Source of the DNA: Oscillospiraceae bacterium
GTDB taxonomy: Bacteria; Bacillota; Clostridia; Oscillospirales; Oscillospiraceae
Reading direction: 5' to 3'
Length of the DNA stretch: 64,000 nucleotides
NCBI GenBank assembly: GCA_017538965.1
Contig: JAFYHU010000004.1
Coordinates: 46,754-110,753, forward strand
Shown here: one piece after another, positions 55,173-64,000 of the stretch
How positions within the stretch are numbered: position 1 is the stretch's first letter
How the letters are laid out: every line of letters begins with the position of its first letter
The notes under the pieces: model-generated
The model's database searches: none
Told to the model about the DNA's origin: nothing
What the model saw: the letters and a program-made list of their open reading frames with translations, nothing else
Program-made: the position numbers and the translations under genes

Positions 55173-56630
55173 ATGTCCATCAACGCAGAAACGATCGGAC
55201 GGATCGCCGAAGAACTGAACGGGCGGCTCAGAGACGGAAGAATCGAGAAGATCCGGCAGCCGGAGAAGGATCTGCTCCTGTTCGGCATCCGCCGGTACGG
55301 AGAGAGCAGCAGACTGCTGATCCGTGCGGGCGGGCCAAATGCCCGGATGCATCTGACGGAACAGAATTACGAGAACCCGGCGAACGCGCCGATGTTCTGC
55401 ATGCTGCTGCGCAAATATCTGAAAGGCGCGCGCATTCTGGACATCCGGCAGGTAAATGAAGACCGCATCCTGGTGATGACGGCGGAGGGCAGAACGGAAC
55501 TCGGCGACGAGGTGCAGCTGCAGCTGGTGACCGAACTGATGGGAAGAGTTGCCAATGTAATTTTGGTCGGCGAGGATGGAAGGATTCTCGACTGCCTGCG
55601 CCGCATGGCACCGGGAGAGAATGTCCGGCGTGCTCTGCTTCCGGGACTGCGCTATGAACTTCCGGAAAATCCGCGTTCCGAGTGCCTGTTGAGCGCGGAA
55701 AATGCGGAAACGTCATCGGAGAGTATCAGCGCCCTGCTGGATGCGCGCTACGGCGCGCTGGAACAGCGGGAGCTGCAGAGAAGGCGGGCGCAGGAGATCA
55801 CGAAGACGGTCCGCCGGCTGCGGGACCGCCAGCAGAGGAAGCTCGCGGCCCAGGCGGAGGAACTTCGGCGGACGGAAAACATGGAAGAGATCCGGCAGGA
55901 AGCCGAGCTGCTGAAAGCCAATCTGTACCGCGTGCGCCGCGGCGACAGAGTTCTGGAGTGTGAAAATTATAACGAAGCAGGCAGCCCGCTTGTGAGGCTC
56001 GAGCTGGACCCGCTGAAGAGTCCGCAGCAGAATATGGAGGCCTGCTACAAGCGCTACCGGAAGGCAAAGGGAGCCCGGGAGCATCTCGGCGGCCTGATCG
56101 CGGAGGGCGAGAAGCTGCTGGATTACCTCAACAGCGTGCTCGAGGAGCTGGACCGTGCGGAAACGGAGCAAGATCTGAACGGAATCCGGGGCGAGCTGGA
56201 GAGCGTCGGGCTGCTGAGGAAGGGCGGCCGGGAGAAGAAAACGAAGGTAAAAACGCAGCGGACGCCCGAGTTCCTGCGTTTTGAGAGCCTGGACGGCTTT
56301 GAAATCCTGGTCGGCCGCAACAACACGGAAAACGACCAGCTGACCCTGAAAACCGCGCGGCGGACGGATATCTGGCTGCATGTAAAGAATCTGCACGGCA
56401 GCCATGTCATCCTGCGCTGCGAGGGACGGGAGCCGACAGAGACGGCGCTCCGGGCGGCGGCGGAACTGGCCGCGCGCTATTCCCAAGCGCGCGAGAGCGG
56501 AAAATGCGCGGTGGACTATACCATGGTCCGCAACGTGAAGAAGAGCGGCGGCGCGCTGCCGGGCAAGGTCACGTACCAGAATTACCGGACCATGATCGTC
56601 GACAGCGGGAAACAGGAGGGTGAGGCGTGA
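55173..56630 (+). CDS. rqcH: RqcH/NFACT ribosome quality-control protein
   Basis: 485 aa from the ATG at 55173; an upstream in-frame extension overlaps mrnC and is rejected. NFACT-N domain (NAETIGRIAEELNGRLRDGRIEKI; MLLRKYLKGARI), a long coiled coil (about 200-370) and the C-terminal NFACT-R domain (DIWLHVKNLHGSHVIL). RqcH recruits tRNA-Ala to stalled 50S subunits to add alanine tails. It is about 80-100 residues shorter than common homologues, mainly in the middle. A 4-bp overlap links it to the glycosyltransferase gene. Confidence 0.88.
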   Translation: MSINAETIGRIAEELNGRLRDGRIEKIRQPEKDLLLFGIRRYGESSRLLIRAGGPNARMHLTEQNYENPANAPMFCMLLRKYLKGARILDIRQVNEDRILVMTAEGRTELGDEVQLQLVTELMGRVANVILVGEDGRILDCLRRMAPGENVRRALLPGLRYELPENPRSECLLSAENAETSSESISALLDARYGALEQRELQRRRAQEITKTVRRLRDRQQRKLAAQAEELRRTENMEEIRQEAELLKANLYRVRRGDRVLECENYNEAGSPLVRLELDPLKSPQQNMEACYKRYRKAKGAREHLGGLIAEGEKLLDYLNSVLEELDRAETEQDLNGIRGELESVGLLRKGGREKKTKVKTQRTPEFLRFESLDGFEILVGRNNTENDQLTLKTARRTDIWLHVKNLHGSHVILRCEGREPTETALRAAAELAARYSQARESGKCAVDYTMVRNVKKSGGALPGKVTYQNYRTMIVDSGKQEGEA

Positions 56631-57610
56631 AACTCAGCATTATCGTCCCGGTCTATAATACCGAGGATTATGTTGCCAAATGCCTGGATTCGCTGATCGA
56701 GCCGGGACTCGGGGACTATGAGATCATCGCCGTAAACGACGGATCCACCGACTCATCCCGAGAGATCATCGGGAAATATGCGGAGAAATATGACGATCTC
56801 GTCAAAGTGGAGGATACACCGAACGGGGGACTTGGCCACGCAAGAAATGTGGGGACAGAAGCCTCGAAAGGAGAATATCTGCTGTTTGTCGACAGCGACG
56901 ACTATCTGAGCGTACATGCGGTCCGGGAGATCCTGCCGCTTCTGGAGCAGGGCTTTGACATCGCGGTCTTCGACTTCGTTCATGTGGACGAGAGCGGAAA
57001 GGTGACGGCGGAATTTGCGGGATGCGAGCGGTCGGAAGCCTTTCGGCTGGAGAAATTTCCGGAGTATCTGTTCTCTCCGCACAACGCCGTCAACAAGATC
57101 TGGAGGCGCAGCCTGTTTACCGATTACGGGATCTCCTTCCCGGGGCGGCTCTGGTACGAGGACCTTGCGACCACTCCGAAGCTCGTTCTGCACGCGGAGA
57201 GCATTCTGCCCGTACATCGGCCGTGGTACTGCTATCTGCAGCGGCAGGGCTCGATCACCAACAACCGGAGCACCGCGCGCAACGACGAGATGATCACCGT
57301 CGCGGCCATGGTGCTGGACTATTACCGGGAAACCGGAATGTACGAACGGTATTGGGAGCAGCTCTGCTACAAGTTCTTTTATGAGGAATTTCTGGCTGCC
57401 GTGTGCAGAGCCAATCTGATCGACCCGGAAAGCGCGGTACAGGCAGCGCTTCGCGATGACTTTATCATGCATTTTCCCGATTACCGGGACAACCCCTATG
57501 TCCGAAAGGCGCCGCCGAAGTATCAGCTTCTGGAGCGCCTGATCCGAAAGGGAAACTGGAAAACGGTTCATGCGATCATGAGCCTGAACAAAACCGTGAA
57601 AGGCCGCTGA
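56627..57610 (+). CDS. family 2 glycosyltransferase
   Basis: 327 aa GT-A fold: SIIVPVYNTEDYVAKCLDSL at the N-terminus, VNDGSTDSS, and the metal-binding LLFVDSDDYLS (DxD-like, about residues 86-90). No transmembrane helix. It transfers a sugar from a nucleotide donor, likely to a cell-surface glycan; acceptor unknown. Placed oddly between rqcH and the signal peptidase gene, with overlapping or close junctions. Confidence 0.88.
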   Translation: MKLSIIVPVYNTEDYVAKCLDSLIEPGLGDYEIIAVNDGSTDSSREIIGKYAEKYDDLVKVEDTPNGGLGHARNVGTEASKGEYLLFVDSDDYLSVHAVREILPLLEQGFDIAVFDFVHVDESGKVTAEFAGCERSEAFRLEKFPEYLFSPHNAVNKIWRRSLFTDYGISFPGRLWYEDLATTPKLVLHAESILPVHRPWYCYLQRQGSITNNRSTARNDEMITVAAMVLDYYRETGMYERYWEQLCYKFFYEEFLAAVCRANLIDPESAVQAALRDDFIMHFPDYRDNPYVRKAPPKYQLLERLIRKGNWKTVHAIMSLNKTVKGR

Positions 57611-57614
57611 CAGT

Positions 57615-58211
57615 ATGAAAAAAAGCGAAAAAAAGCAGGCAGCCAAGGCTGTCGAAACCGAACAGGAAAAGGCTGAGAGGGAACGGAACGAGAGAATCGA
57701 CCTCTATGAGTGGATTCAGTCGCTGATGACGGCGCTGGTAATCTGCATGGCGATCTTCATCTTCGTCATCCGCGCCATCGACGTCAGCGGATCATCGATG
57801 TTCCCGACGCTGCACGACGGCGACAAGATGCTGGTATCCGACCTGTTCTACAAGCCAAAGCAGGGTGACGTGGTTGTCTTCAAGACGGACAACTATGACC
57901 CAGAGCGCGCGCTGGTCAAACGCGTGATCGCTACGGAAGGACAGGAGATCAGCATCGACTTTGACCGCGGCGTCGTTTACATCGACGGGCTGCCGGTGGA
58001 AGAGGATTATATTGCCGAGCTGACCAAGACCAAGCTGGACTTTATCGGCCCGCAGACCGTGCCGGAAGGCTGCATGTTCGTGATGGGCGACAACCGGAAC
58101 GCCTCGACGGACAGTCGGAAGAAGGAGATCGGCATGGTGGATGAGCGCATGCTGCTGGGGAGGGCCTACTATGTTCTCTTCCCGCTGAGCGATATGGGCT
58201 GGATTTCATGA
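57615..58211 (+). CDS. lepB: signal peptidase I
   Basis: 198 aa: a charged N-terminus, one transmembrane helix (about 35-58), the catalytic serine in GSSMFPTL and lysine in ALVKRVIATEGQ, and the conserved MGDNRNASTDSR box. Gram-positive SipS-type length. It cleaves signal peptides outside the membrane. Overlaps rbgA by 4 bp. Confidence 0.94.
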   Translation: MKKSEKKQAAKAVETEQEKAERERNERIDLYEWIQSLMTALVICMAIFIFVIRAIDVSGSSMFPTLHDGDKMLVSDLFYKPKQGDVVVFKTDNYDPERALVKRVIATEGQEISIDFDRGVVYIDGLPVEEDYIAELTKTKLDFIGPQTVPEGCMFVMGDNRNASTDSRKKEIGMVDERMLLGRAYYVLFPLSDMGWIS

Positions 58212-59080
58212 GCGGAAACGCGTCTCCCATACAGTGGTATCCCGGGCATATGGCGAAGGCCCGGCGGATGATGCAGGAAAACCTCGCGATGGTGGACGTC
58301 CTGTGCGAAATTCTGGACGCCCGCATCCCGCACGCCAGCCGCAACCCGGACATCGAAGAGCTGGCGGCCGGAAAGCCGCGCGTGATCGTGCTCGGGCGCG
58401 CGGATCTTGCGGAGCCGAAGCGTACGGAAGAGTGGAAGCGCTGGTATGAGGAACAGGGCTATGCGGTCCTGGCCTGCGACGCGCGCAGCCGGCGGGAGAT
58501 CGCCGGCTTTTCTCCGATGGTGAGAAAGCTTCTGGAGGATCGGATCGAGCAGTGGAAGCAGAAGGGGCAGAGCGGGCGGAAGGTCAGAATGATGGCGGTC
58601 GGGATTCCGAACGTGGGGAAATCGACCTTCATCAACACGCTTGCCGGGAGGAAAGCCGCCGTCGCCGGGGATAAGCCGGGCGTGACGCGCGGAAAACAGT
58701 GGATCAGCGTGGACGCGGGGATGGAACTGCTGGATACGCCGGGCATTCTGTGGCCGAAGTTCGAAGACCCGGAGGTCGGCGAACTGCTGGCCGTGACGAA
58801 CGCCATCAAGGCTGAAATCCTCGACCGGGAAGCGCTGGCGGCGGGGCTGATGCAGCGACTGTGCCGGCTGTACCCGGAGGCGGTAGTCTCACGGTACAAA
58901 ATCGAAGCAGATCCGGAGAAACCGGGCTATGAACTGCTGGAGGAGGCTGCCAGGAAACGGGGATTTCTCGTCGCGGGCGGCGAAGTTGACTGCGAGAGGA
59001 TGGCCAACACGCTGCTGAACGAATACCACAGCGGAAAACTCGGAAGGCTGACGCTGGAAACAGCTCCGCTGCTGAGATAA
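58208..59080 (+). CDS. rbgA: ribosome biogenesis GTPase A
   Basis: 290 aa circularly permuted GTPase: the N-terminal WYPGHMAKARR motif, G4-like LGRADLAE before G1 GIPNVGKST, then DTPGILWPK (G3). The C-terminal helical RNA-binding domain follows. It promotes late 50S assembly. Confidence 0.94.
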   Translation: MSGNASPIQWYPGHMAKARRMMQENLAMVDVLCEILDARIPHASRNPDIEELAAGKPRVIVLGRADLAEPKRTEEWKRWYEEQGYAVLACDARSRREIAGFSPMVRKLLEDRIEQWKQKGQSGRKVRMMAVGIPNVGKSTFINTLAGRKAAVAGDKPGVTRGKQWISVDAGMELLDTPGILWPKFEDPEVGELLAVTNAIKAEILDREALAAGLMQRLCRLYPEAVVSRYKIEADPEKPGYELLEEAARKRGFLVAGGEVDCERMANTLLNEYHSGKLGRLTLETAPLLR

Positions 59081-59113
59081 GAGAGAAGAGAGACGGGCGG
59101 GAAAGAGAAAAAT

Positions 59114-59737
59114 ATGGGACGAAGCACGAGGGAAAAAGCGGATCTGTGGGAAATCGAAAACGGGCTGCATGCCGAAGGCTTTCGGCTGATCTGCGGCGTT
59201 GACGAAGCCGGGCGGGGGCCGCTGGCCGGTCCGGTCTGCGCGGCGGCGGTCATTTTGCCGACCGGATTTCTCCCCGAGGGACTGGACGACTCGAAAAAGC
59301 TTTCCGAAAAGAAACGGGAGCAGCTGTTTCCGGTCATCTGCGAAAACGCGCTGGCATACAGCGTGGCCTTCGCCTCGGTGGAGGAGATCGAGGAGATCAA
59401 TATTCTGCAGGCGGCGATGCTGGCCATGAACCGGGCCATCGGCGGCCTGAGCCTGCAGCCGGAGCTTGCGCTGATCGACGGCAACCGCTGTCCGGAGACG
59501 GCGATGGAAAGCCGCTTCGTGATCGGCGGTGACGGCAGGTGTGCGTCCATCGCGGCGGCCTCGGTGCTTGCGAAAGTCTCCCGGGACAGACTGATGAAGG
59601 AGCTCGCGGAGAAATATCCGCAGTACGGATTTGAAAAGCACAAAGGCTACGGCACCAGGGCGCATTATGAGGCGCTGCGCCGTTTCGGCCCCTGCCCGAT
59701 TCACCGCATGAGCTTTCTGAAGAGCATTCAGCCATGA
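59114..59737 (+). CDS. rnhB: ribonuclease HII
   Basis: 207 aa. Catalytic motif [14 protein letters not shown] supplies Asp and Glu; DGNRCPE and a late [12 protein letters not shown] segment complete the site. It removes ribonucleotides from RNA-DNA hybrids. 4-bp overlap with the next gene, the standard rnhB-yraN order. Confidence 0.96.
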   Translation: MGRSTREKADLWEIENGLHAEGFRLICGVDEAGRGPLAGPVCAAAVILPTGFLPEGLDDSKKLSEKKREQLFPVICENALAYSVAFASVEEIEEINILQAAMLAMNRAIGGLSLQPELALIDGNRCPETAMESRFVIGGDGRCASIAAASVLAKVSRDRLMKELAEKYPQYGFEKHKGYGTRAHYEALRRFGPCPIHRMSFLKSIQP

Positions 59738-60099
59738 AGAAAACCGAACTGGGTGCCTGGGGCGAAAGCCGGGCTGCCGAACTGCTGGAGAGCGAAGGCT
59801 TCCGGATCGTGGCCCGGAACTTCCGCTGCCGCTTCGGGGAGCTGGATCTGATCGCGAGAAAAGGAAACATCCTGGCCTTTACGGAGGTGAAGCTGCGGAA
59901 GAGCAGCAGCCACGGACAGGCCAGAGAATTTGTCACCGTGTCCAAACAGCAGAAGCTGAGGACGACGGCGTCTTTCTATCTGGCCGGGCGCGCGTGGGCG
60001 CAGGAGCTTCAGCCGCGCTTCGACGTGGTGGAGATCTACGCGCCGTACGGGCAGGACGGCCCGGTGACGCTGGAGCATATTGCGGATGCGTTTGAGTGA
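59734..60099 (+). CDS. yraN: YraN/UPF0102 endonuclease-fold protein
   Basis: 121 aa with the PD-(D/E)XK-like core: [35 protein letters not shown] (read in parts) and FTEVKLRKS. Conserved next to rnhB; the exact function in the cell is unsettled. Confidence 0.93.
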   Translation: MKKTELGAWGESRAAELLESEGFRIVARNFRCRFGELDLIARKGNILAFTEVKLRKSSSHGQAREFVTVSKQQKLRTTASFYLAGRAWAQELQPRFDVVEIYAPYGQDGPVTLEHIADAFE

Positions 60100-60111
60100 A
60101 AGGAAAGAGGT

Positions 60112-60807
60112 ATGGGACTGTATACAATCGGAGATCTGCACCTCTCATTTTCCTCGGACAAGCCGATGGACAAATTCGGCGAACAGTGGCGCAGCCACGC
60201 GGAAAAGATCCGGGAAGGATTCCGGAACCTGCAGGAGGATGACTGGACCGTCCTCTGCGGCGACATCAGCTGGGCCATGAGCCTGGAAGGGGCGAGGGAG
60301 GATTTCGCCTTCATCAACAGCCTGCCCGGGCACAAGCTGATCCTCAAGGGAAACCATGACTACTGGTGGAGCACGGCAGCCAAGGCCTACCGTTTCTTCG
60401 GGGAAAACGGCTTTGACACGCTGGATGTGCTGCACAACAACGCCTATGTGTACGGCGACTGGGCGCTGTGCGGAACGCGGGGCTGGTTCTTTGAGGAGGA
60501 GCACGGCACGGAGCACGACCGGAAGATGATGCTGCGCGAGGTGCAGCGGCTGGAGACCTCGCTCAAAGCGGGGGAAGGAAGACGGAAAATCGTGTTTCTC
60601 CACTATCCGCCCGTGTTTCAAAACTACCGCTGCGAGGAGATTCTGGGGCTGCTGCAGGAGTATCGGGTGGAACGCTGCTATTACGGACACATCCATGGGA
60701 AAGGCTGTCCGCTGAGCTTCAACGGAAGAATCGGCTTCACGGAATTCCGGCTGGTCAGCGCCGACCGCGTAAATTTTATACTGGTGAAAGTACCTCTGGA
60801 GAGTTGA
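60112..60807 (+). CDS. calcineurin-like metallophosphoesterase
   Basis: 231 aa: GDLHLS, GDISWAM, KGNHDYWW and YGHIHG are the four metal-binding motifs in order. Probably a cytosolic phosphoesterase of the YkuE/YfcE-like group. Substrate unknown. Starts 12 bp after yraN with AAAGAGG. Confidence 0.9.
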   Translation: MGLYTIGDLHLSFSSDKPMDKFGEQWRSHAEKIREGFRNLQEDDWTVLCGDISWAMSLEGAREDFAFINSLPGHKLILKGNHDYWWSTAAKAYRFFGENGFDTLDVLHNNAYVYGDWALCGTRGWFFEEEHGTEHDRKMMLREVQRLETSLKAGEGRRKIVFLHYPPVFQNYRCEEILGLLQEYRVERCYYGHIHGKGCPLSFNGRIGFTEFRLVSADRVNFILVKVPLES

Positions 60808-60944
60808 GAGTGGAAAGCGGAAAGTTGAAAGACGAGGGGAGAGCCCGTTATAAGGCTTTGTGATTACGCGGGAGGGAAAGCTTTTCCTCGCACCGACGCA
60901 GTACCGTCCCGCGTTTTATTCCTTGAACGATCCTGTTCGGTAAA

Positions 60945-61015
60945 GCGCGGCGCAGGAGTTTGAAGCGAGCTGCTCACGTTCCCTGCCGCGTAATTGCAGA
61001 GAGCCGGAGTCGGGC
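60945..61015 (+). repeat. 71-bp direct repeat, copy 1
   Basis: Contains CTGCCGCG opposing GCGCGGCGCAGG, giving an imperfect hairpin, and ends GAGTCGGGC. Copy 2 lies 110 bp further. The whole 60.81-61.28 kb interval is non-coding. Confidence 0.75.
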
Positions 61016-61125
61016 GCCTGCGGGCGCGGGGATTGCGGAGCGATCTGGGGATCGCTCCCTACGGACTTCCCGCGCGTCAGGATGCTCCCTATGGGCTCAA
61101 AGGGGAAGATTTTATCCAAAATTAA

Positions 61126-61196
61126 ACGCGGCGCAGGGGTTGTGAGCGAGCCGCTCACGTTCCCTGCCGCGTAATTGCAGGAAGCTGAAGTCGGGC
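61126..61196 (+). repeat. 71-bp direct repeat, copy 2
   Basis: About 87 percent like copy 1 by eye. Here the inner stem GTGAGCG/CGCTCAC is perfect, nested in CGCGG/CCGCG arms. Between the copies is another perfect hairpin, GGAGCGATC/GATCGCTCC near 61038-61059. Confidence 0.75.
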
Positions 61197-61287
61197 ACAA
61201 TAGAGAGCGGAGATATGAGAGTTGAAAGTGTGAGTCAAGAAACCTGCCCATGAGACTCATTTTCCCGCATTTTTCCTTTGTTTTTAG

Positions 61288-61316
61288 TTGATTTTATCCG
61301 GGAAATCTGATAGAAT
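61288..61316 (+). promoter_or_regulatory. tig-clpP-clpX promoter
   Basis: TTGATT (61288-61293), 17-bp spacer, TAGAAT (61311-61316). No CtsR heptad repeat was seen. Confidence 0.65.
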
Positions 61317-61352
61317 ACGCAAGCATGTGCAGAAAAGAAGGAGACTGAAACT

Positions 61353-62798
61353 ATGTATTTAAAATCGATTGACAGGAACGAGACGAACAAGGCGAACTTT
61401 ACGGTGGCATCGGACGCGGCCGAATTTGAAAAAGCCGTCCAGGGAGCCTACCTGAAGAATAAGAAGGATGTCTACATTCCCGGCTTCCGCAAGGGCAAGG
61501 CCCCGCGGCAGGTGATCGAGGGCATGTACGGCCGCGAGGTGTTCTATCAGGACGCCATGGACGAGCTGGCGCCGGATGCCTATACCTTCGGCGTGAAGGA
61601 AGGCGAGCTCCGTGTCGTCGGCCAGCCCCGCATCACGGATGTACAGGTCACGGACGACCGCTGCGTCGAGTACACCTTTGACGTGACGCTCTATCCCGTG
61701 CCCGTCCTCGGACAGTACAAGGGCATCGAGGCCTATAAGAAGCAGGAGACGGTTTCGGAAGAGGCCGTCGACGAGGAGATCAGAGGCATCCAGAAGCGGA
61801 ACGCCCGCATGCTGAACGTCGACCGTCCCGCCGAGATGGGCGACACCGTCGACATCGACTTTGACGGTTTCCTCAACGGCGAGCGCTTTGAGGGCGGCAA
61901 GGCCGAAGGCCATTCGCTCGAGCTCGGCTCGAACGCGTTCGTGCCCGGCTTTGAGGAGCAGCTTGTCGGCATGAAGGCCGGCGACGAGAAGGACATCAAC
62001 ATCACCTTCCCCGAGAACTATACCGAAGAGCTGGCTGGCAAGGATGTCGTCTTCCACGTGAAGGTAAACGAGGTCAGCGCGCCGGAGTATCCGGAGCTGG
62101 ACGACGAGTTTGCCAAGGACGTCTCGGAGTTTGACACCTTTGAGGAGTACAAGGACGACGTCCGCAGCGGTCTGCAGAAGAAGCTGGACGACGAGGCGGA
62201 GAAGGCCTTCAAGGATACGCTGGTCCGCAAGGCCTGCGAAGCGATGCAGGTCGAGATCCCTGCCGTTATGGTGGAAGAGAAGATCGACGAATTCCTGTAC
62301 AACTATGCCTCGCAGTTCGGCATGAAGGCCGGCGACATGTCCAGAGCAGAGCTCCTGAAGCTCTTCGGCATGAACGAGGATTCCGTCAACTATATGATCC
62401 GTCCCTCGGCGGAGGCGCAGGTCAAGACCGACCTGATGCTGGAAGCCGTGGCGAAGGCCGAAAACATCGACCCGGACGAAGCGGAGCTGGAAGCCTACTG
62501 GGAGAAGGTGGCCAAGAACGTCGGCGCGACGGTGGAAGACGCCAAGCGCTATCTCAGCGAGGAGTTCGTGAAGCTGGAGCTGATGCGGGACAAGGCGCTG
62601 GATCTGCTGGTCGCAAATGCCGTTGCCACAGACAAGCCGGAGGAGCCGAAAGCGGAGGCAGCGGCTGAGGAAGCCGAAAAGCCCGCAGAGGAGAAGCCAA
62701 AGGCCAAGAAAACGAGAAAACCGAAAGCTGCAAAGCCCGCAGAGCCGAAGGCCGAAGAGGCCGAGGCGGCGCCGGCCGTTGAGGAGAAGGCGGAATGA
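61353..62798 (+). CDS. tig: trigger factor
   Basis: 481 aa: ribosome-binding domain with [13 protein letters not shown] (signature loop, about residues 44-56), FKBP-type PPIase domain ([14 protein letters not shown]), and the helical C-terminal chaperone domain. The last 50 residues are a low-complexity Glu/Ala/Lys/Pro tail, an extension beyond the usual length. First of tig-clpP-clpX. Confidence 0.96.
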   Translation: MYLKSIDRNETNKANFTVASDAAEFEKAVQGAYLKNKKDVYIPGFRKGKAPRQVIEGMYGREVFYQDAMDELAPDAYTFGVKEGELRVVGQPRITDVQVTDDRCVEYTFDVTLYPVPVLGQYKGIEAYKKQETVSEEAVDEEIRGIQKRNARMLNVDRPAEMGDTVDIDFDGFLNGERFEGGKAEGHSLELGSNAFVPGFEEQLVGMKAGDEKDINITFPENYTEELAGKDVVFHVKVNEVSAPEYPELDDEFAKDVSEFDTFEEYKDDVRSGLQKKLDDEAEKAFKDTLVRKACEAMQVEIPAVMVEEKIDEFLYNYASQFGMKAGDMSRAELLKLFGMNEDSVNYMIRPSAEAQVKTDLMLEAVAKAENIDPDEAELEAYWEKVAKNVGATVEDAKRYLSEEFVKLELMRDKALDLLVANAVATDKPEEPKAEAAAEEAEKPAEEKPKAKKTRKPKAAKPAEPKAEEAEAAPAVEEKAE

Positions 62799-63376
62799 GC
62801 TTTATTCCCTATGTCGTCGAACAGACCAGCCGCGGAGAGCGCTCCTATGACATTTTCTCCCGGCTTCTGAACGACCGGATCATCCTGCTCAGCGAGGAAG
62901 TCAACGACACCACGGCCAGTCTGATCGTAGCCCAGCTTCTGTATCTCGAGGCGCAGGACCCGGACAAGGACATCCAGTTCTATATCAACAGCCCCGGCGG
63001 CAGCGTTTCGGCGGGTCTGGCGATCTATGACACGATGCAGTACGTCAAGCCGGATGTCTCGACCATCTGCGTGGGCATGGCCGCCTCCATGGGCGCTTTC
63101 CTGCTCTCTTCCGGCGCGAAGGGAAAGCGGATCGCCCTGCCGAACAGCGAGATCATGATCCATCAGCCCTCCGGCGGAAGCCGGGGCCAGTGCACCGATA
63201 TTCAGATCCAGGCCGAGCAGATTCTAAAGGTCAAGCAGCGTCTCAACAAGCTGCTCGCCGCAAACACCGGCAAGAGCATCGAGGAGATCGAGCGGGACTG
63301 CGAGCGGGATTATTTCATGTCGGCCGAGGAAGCCAAAGATTACGGCATCATCGACCGCGTGATCGACAAACGCTGA
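62795..63376 (+). CDS. clpP: ATP-dependent Clp protease proteolytic subunit
   Basis: 193 aa serine protease: GMAASMG (Ser98), [11 protein letters not shown] (His123) and a later Asp. Forms a 14-subunit chamber fed by ClpX. 4-bp overlap with tig. Confidence 0.97.
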   Translation: MSFIPYVVEQTSRGERSYDIFSRLLNDRIILLSEEVNDTTASLIVAQLLYLEAQDPDKDIQFYINSPGGSVSAGLAIYDTMQYVKPDVSTICVGMAASMGAFLLSSGAKGKRIALPNSEIMIHQPSGGSRGQCTDIQIQAEQILKVKQRLNKLLAANTGKSIEEIERDCERDYFMSAEEAKDYGIIDRVIDKR

Positions 63377-63394
63377 GAAATCCGGAGAGAAACA

Positions 63395-64000
63395 ATGGCA
63401 AAAAACGATGACAGACGCAGCCTGCGCTGCTCGTTCTGCGGAAAACCGCAGTCCATGGTCAACCGGCTGATTGCGGGAAACGGAAGCTATATCTGCGACG
63501 ACTGCGTGCGCATGTGCATGAGCATCATCGGCGAGAAGAGCGGCGGAGAAGCAAACGGCTATGACGGCCTGCCGCTGGCCTTCGACCGCCTGCCGAAGCC
63601 GGCGCAGATCAAGGCAAACCTGGATCAGTACGTGATCGGGCAGGAGCGGGCCAAGAAGATTCTCTCGGTGGCGGTCTATAATCACTATAAGCGCATTCTT
63701 CACGCAGGCCGGGAGAGCGACGAGGTCGAACTGCAGAAGAGCAACATTCTGATGATCGGACCGACGGGCACCGGCAAGACGCTGTTTGCGCAGACTCTGG
63801 CAAAGATGCTGGACGTGCCCTTTGCCATCGCGGATGCCACGACCCTGACCGAGGCCGGCTATGTCGGCGAGGATGTCGAGAACGTGATCGTCAAGCTGCT
63901 GCAGGCGGCTGACTTCGATGTCGAGCGGGCCCAGCGCGGCATCATCTATATCGACGAGATCGACAAGATCTCGAGAAAGAGCGAGAACACGTCCATCACC
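63395..64000 (+). CDS. clpX: ATP-dependent Clp protease ATPase subunit ClpX, truncated by window edge
   Basis: 202 codons visible: an N-terminal C4 zinc finger (CSFC...CDDC) for adaptor and substrate binding, then the AAA+ core with Walker A GPTGTGKT and Walker [13 protein letters not shown] at 63395, GGAGAG upstream. Unfolds proteins into ClpP. Confidence 0.96.
   Translation, partial: MAKNDDRRSLRCSFCGKPQSMVNRLIAGNGSYICDDCVRMCMSIIGEKSGGEANGYDGLPLAFDRLPKPAQIKANLDQYVIGQERAKKILSVAVYNHYKRILHAGRESDEVELQKSNILMIGPTGTGKTLFAQTLAKMLDVPFAIADATTLTEAGYVGEDVENVIVKLLQAADFDVERAQRGIIYIDEIDKISRKSENTSIT

Noticed and set aside
60945-61196. CRISPR array
   Set aside because: Only two imperfect 71-bp repeats, with palindromic structure and no cas genes.

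Overview
The window looks like a chromosomal segment of an anaerobic, gut-type Clostridia (Bacillota). The evidence is the gene set: rpsF-ssb-rpsR, htpG, hemW, rodA, mini-RNase III, rqcH, rbgA, tig-clpP-clpX, a TnpX/TndX-type serine-recombinase element, RbsA/RbsC-type sugar transporters, strong AGGAGG ribosome-binding sites, and TTGACA/TATAAT promoters with 16-17 bp spacing. Base composition is moderate overall. It is clearly AT-rich at about 18.6-21.4 kb and very GC-rich at about 39-42.5 kb. No rRNA, CRISPR array or intact tRNA was seen.

1-12.4 kb: a minus-strand carbohydrate operon (ABC ATPase, permease, binding lipoprotein, second permease, GH3 glycosidase, metallo-beta-lactamase-fold hydrolase, two alpha/beta hydrolases). 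It is read divergently from an 832-aa regulator that fuses an AraC DNA-binding region to a GH39-like glycosidase domain. A beta-phosphoglucomutase-like HAD phosphatase follows. Together these suggest uptake of a small sugar or glycoside, intracellular cleavage and de-esterification.

12.8-24 kb: accessory DNA. First comes a compact integrative mobilizable element: LexA/UmuD-like self-cleaving repressor with its operator, zinc-ribbon protein, oriT-like hairpins, MobC, relaxase, small acidic protein, large serine recombinase. Next is an AT-rich pair for surface polymer O-acetylation (MBOAT plus AlgX/AlgJ-like), then an AlbA_2/ATPase regulator bracketed by two copies of a palindromic repeat. The region ends in two tandem 3-prime tRNA remnants, which look like old island attachment sites.

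24-33 kb: an L-arabinose-type operon (AraR repressor; binding protein, ATPase, two permeases, FGGY kinase, ribulose-phosphate 4-epimerase) ending with a chagasin-type peptidase inhibitor. No arabinose isomerase is present in the window.

33-64 kb: core housekeeping genes. These are rpsR-ssb-rpsF, mscS, yqgF, htpG, hemW, vanW, metG, a LysM protein, nfeD-SPFH, a eukaryote-type hexokinase, gtrA, a stand-alone structured RNA gene, rodA, rsmE, a CbxX-type AAA+ ATPase, a divergent UppP, ftsK, a dense mrnC-to-phosphoesterase run, and tig-clpP-clpX, which runs off the end.

The most noteworthy items are the structured RNA at 47.24-47.5 kb with its own promoter and terminator, the SOS-type control suggested for the mobilizable element, the repeat-flanked AlbA_2 gene with a palindromic operator, the AraC-GH39 fusion retaining both catalytic glutamates, the tandem tRNA remnants, and the composition spike over vanW-metG.
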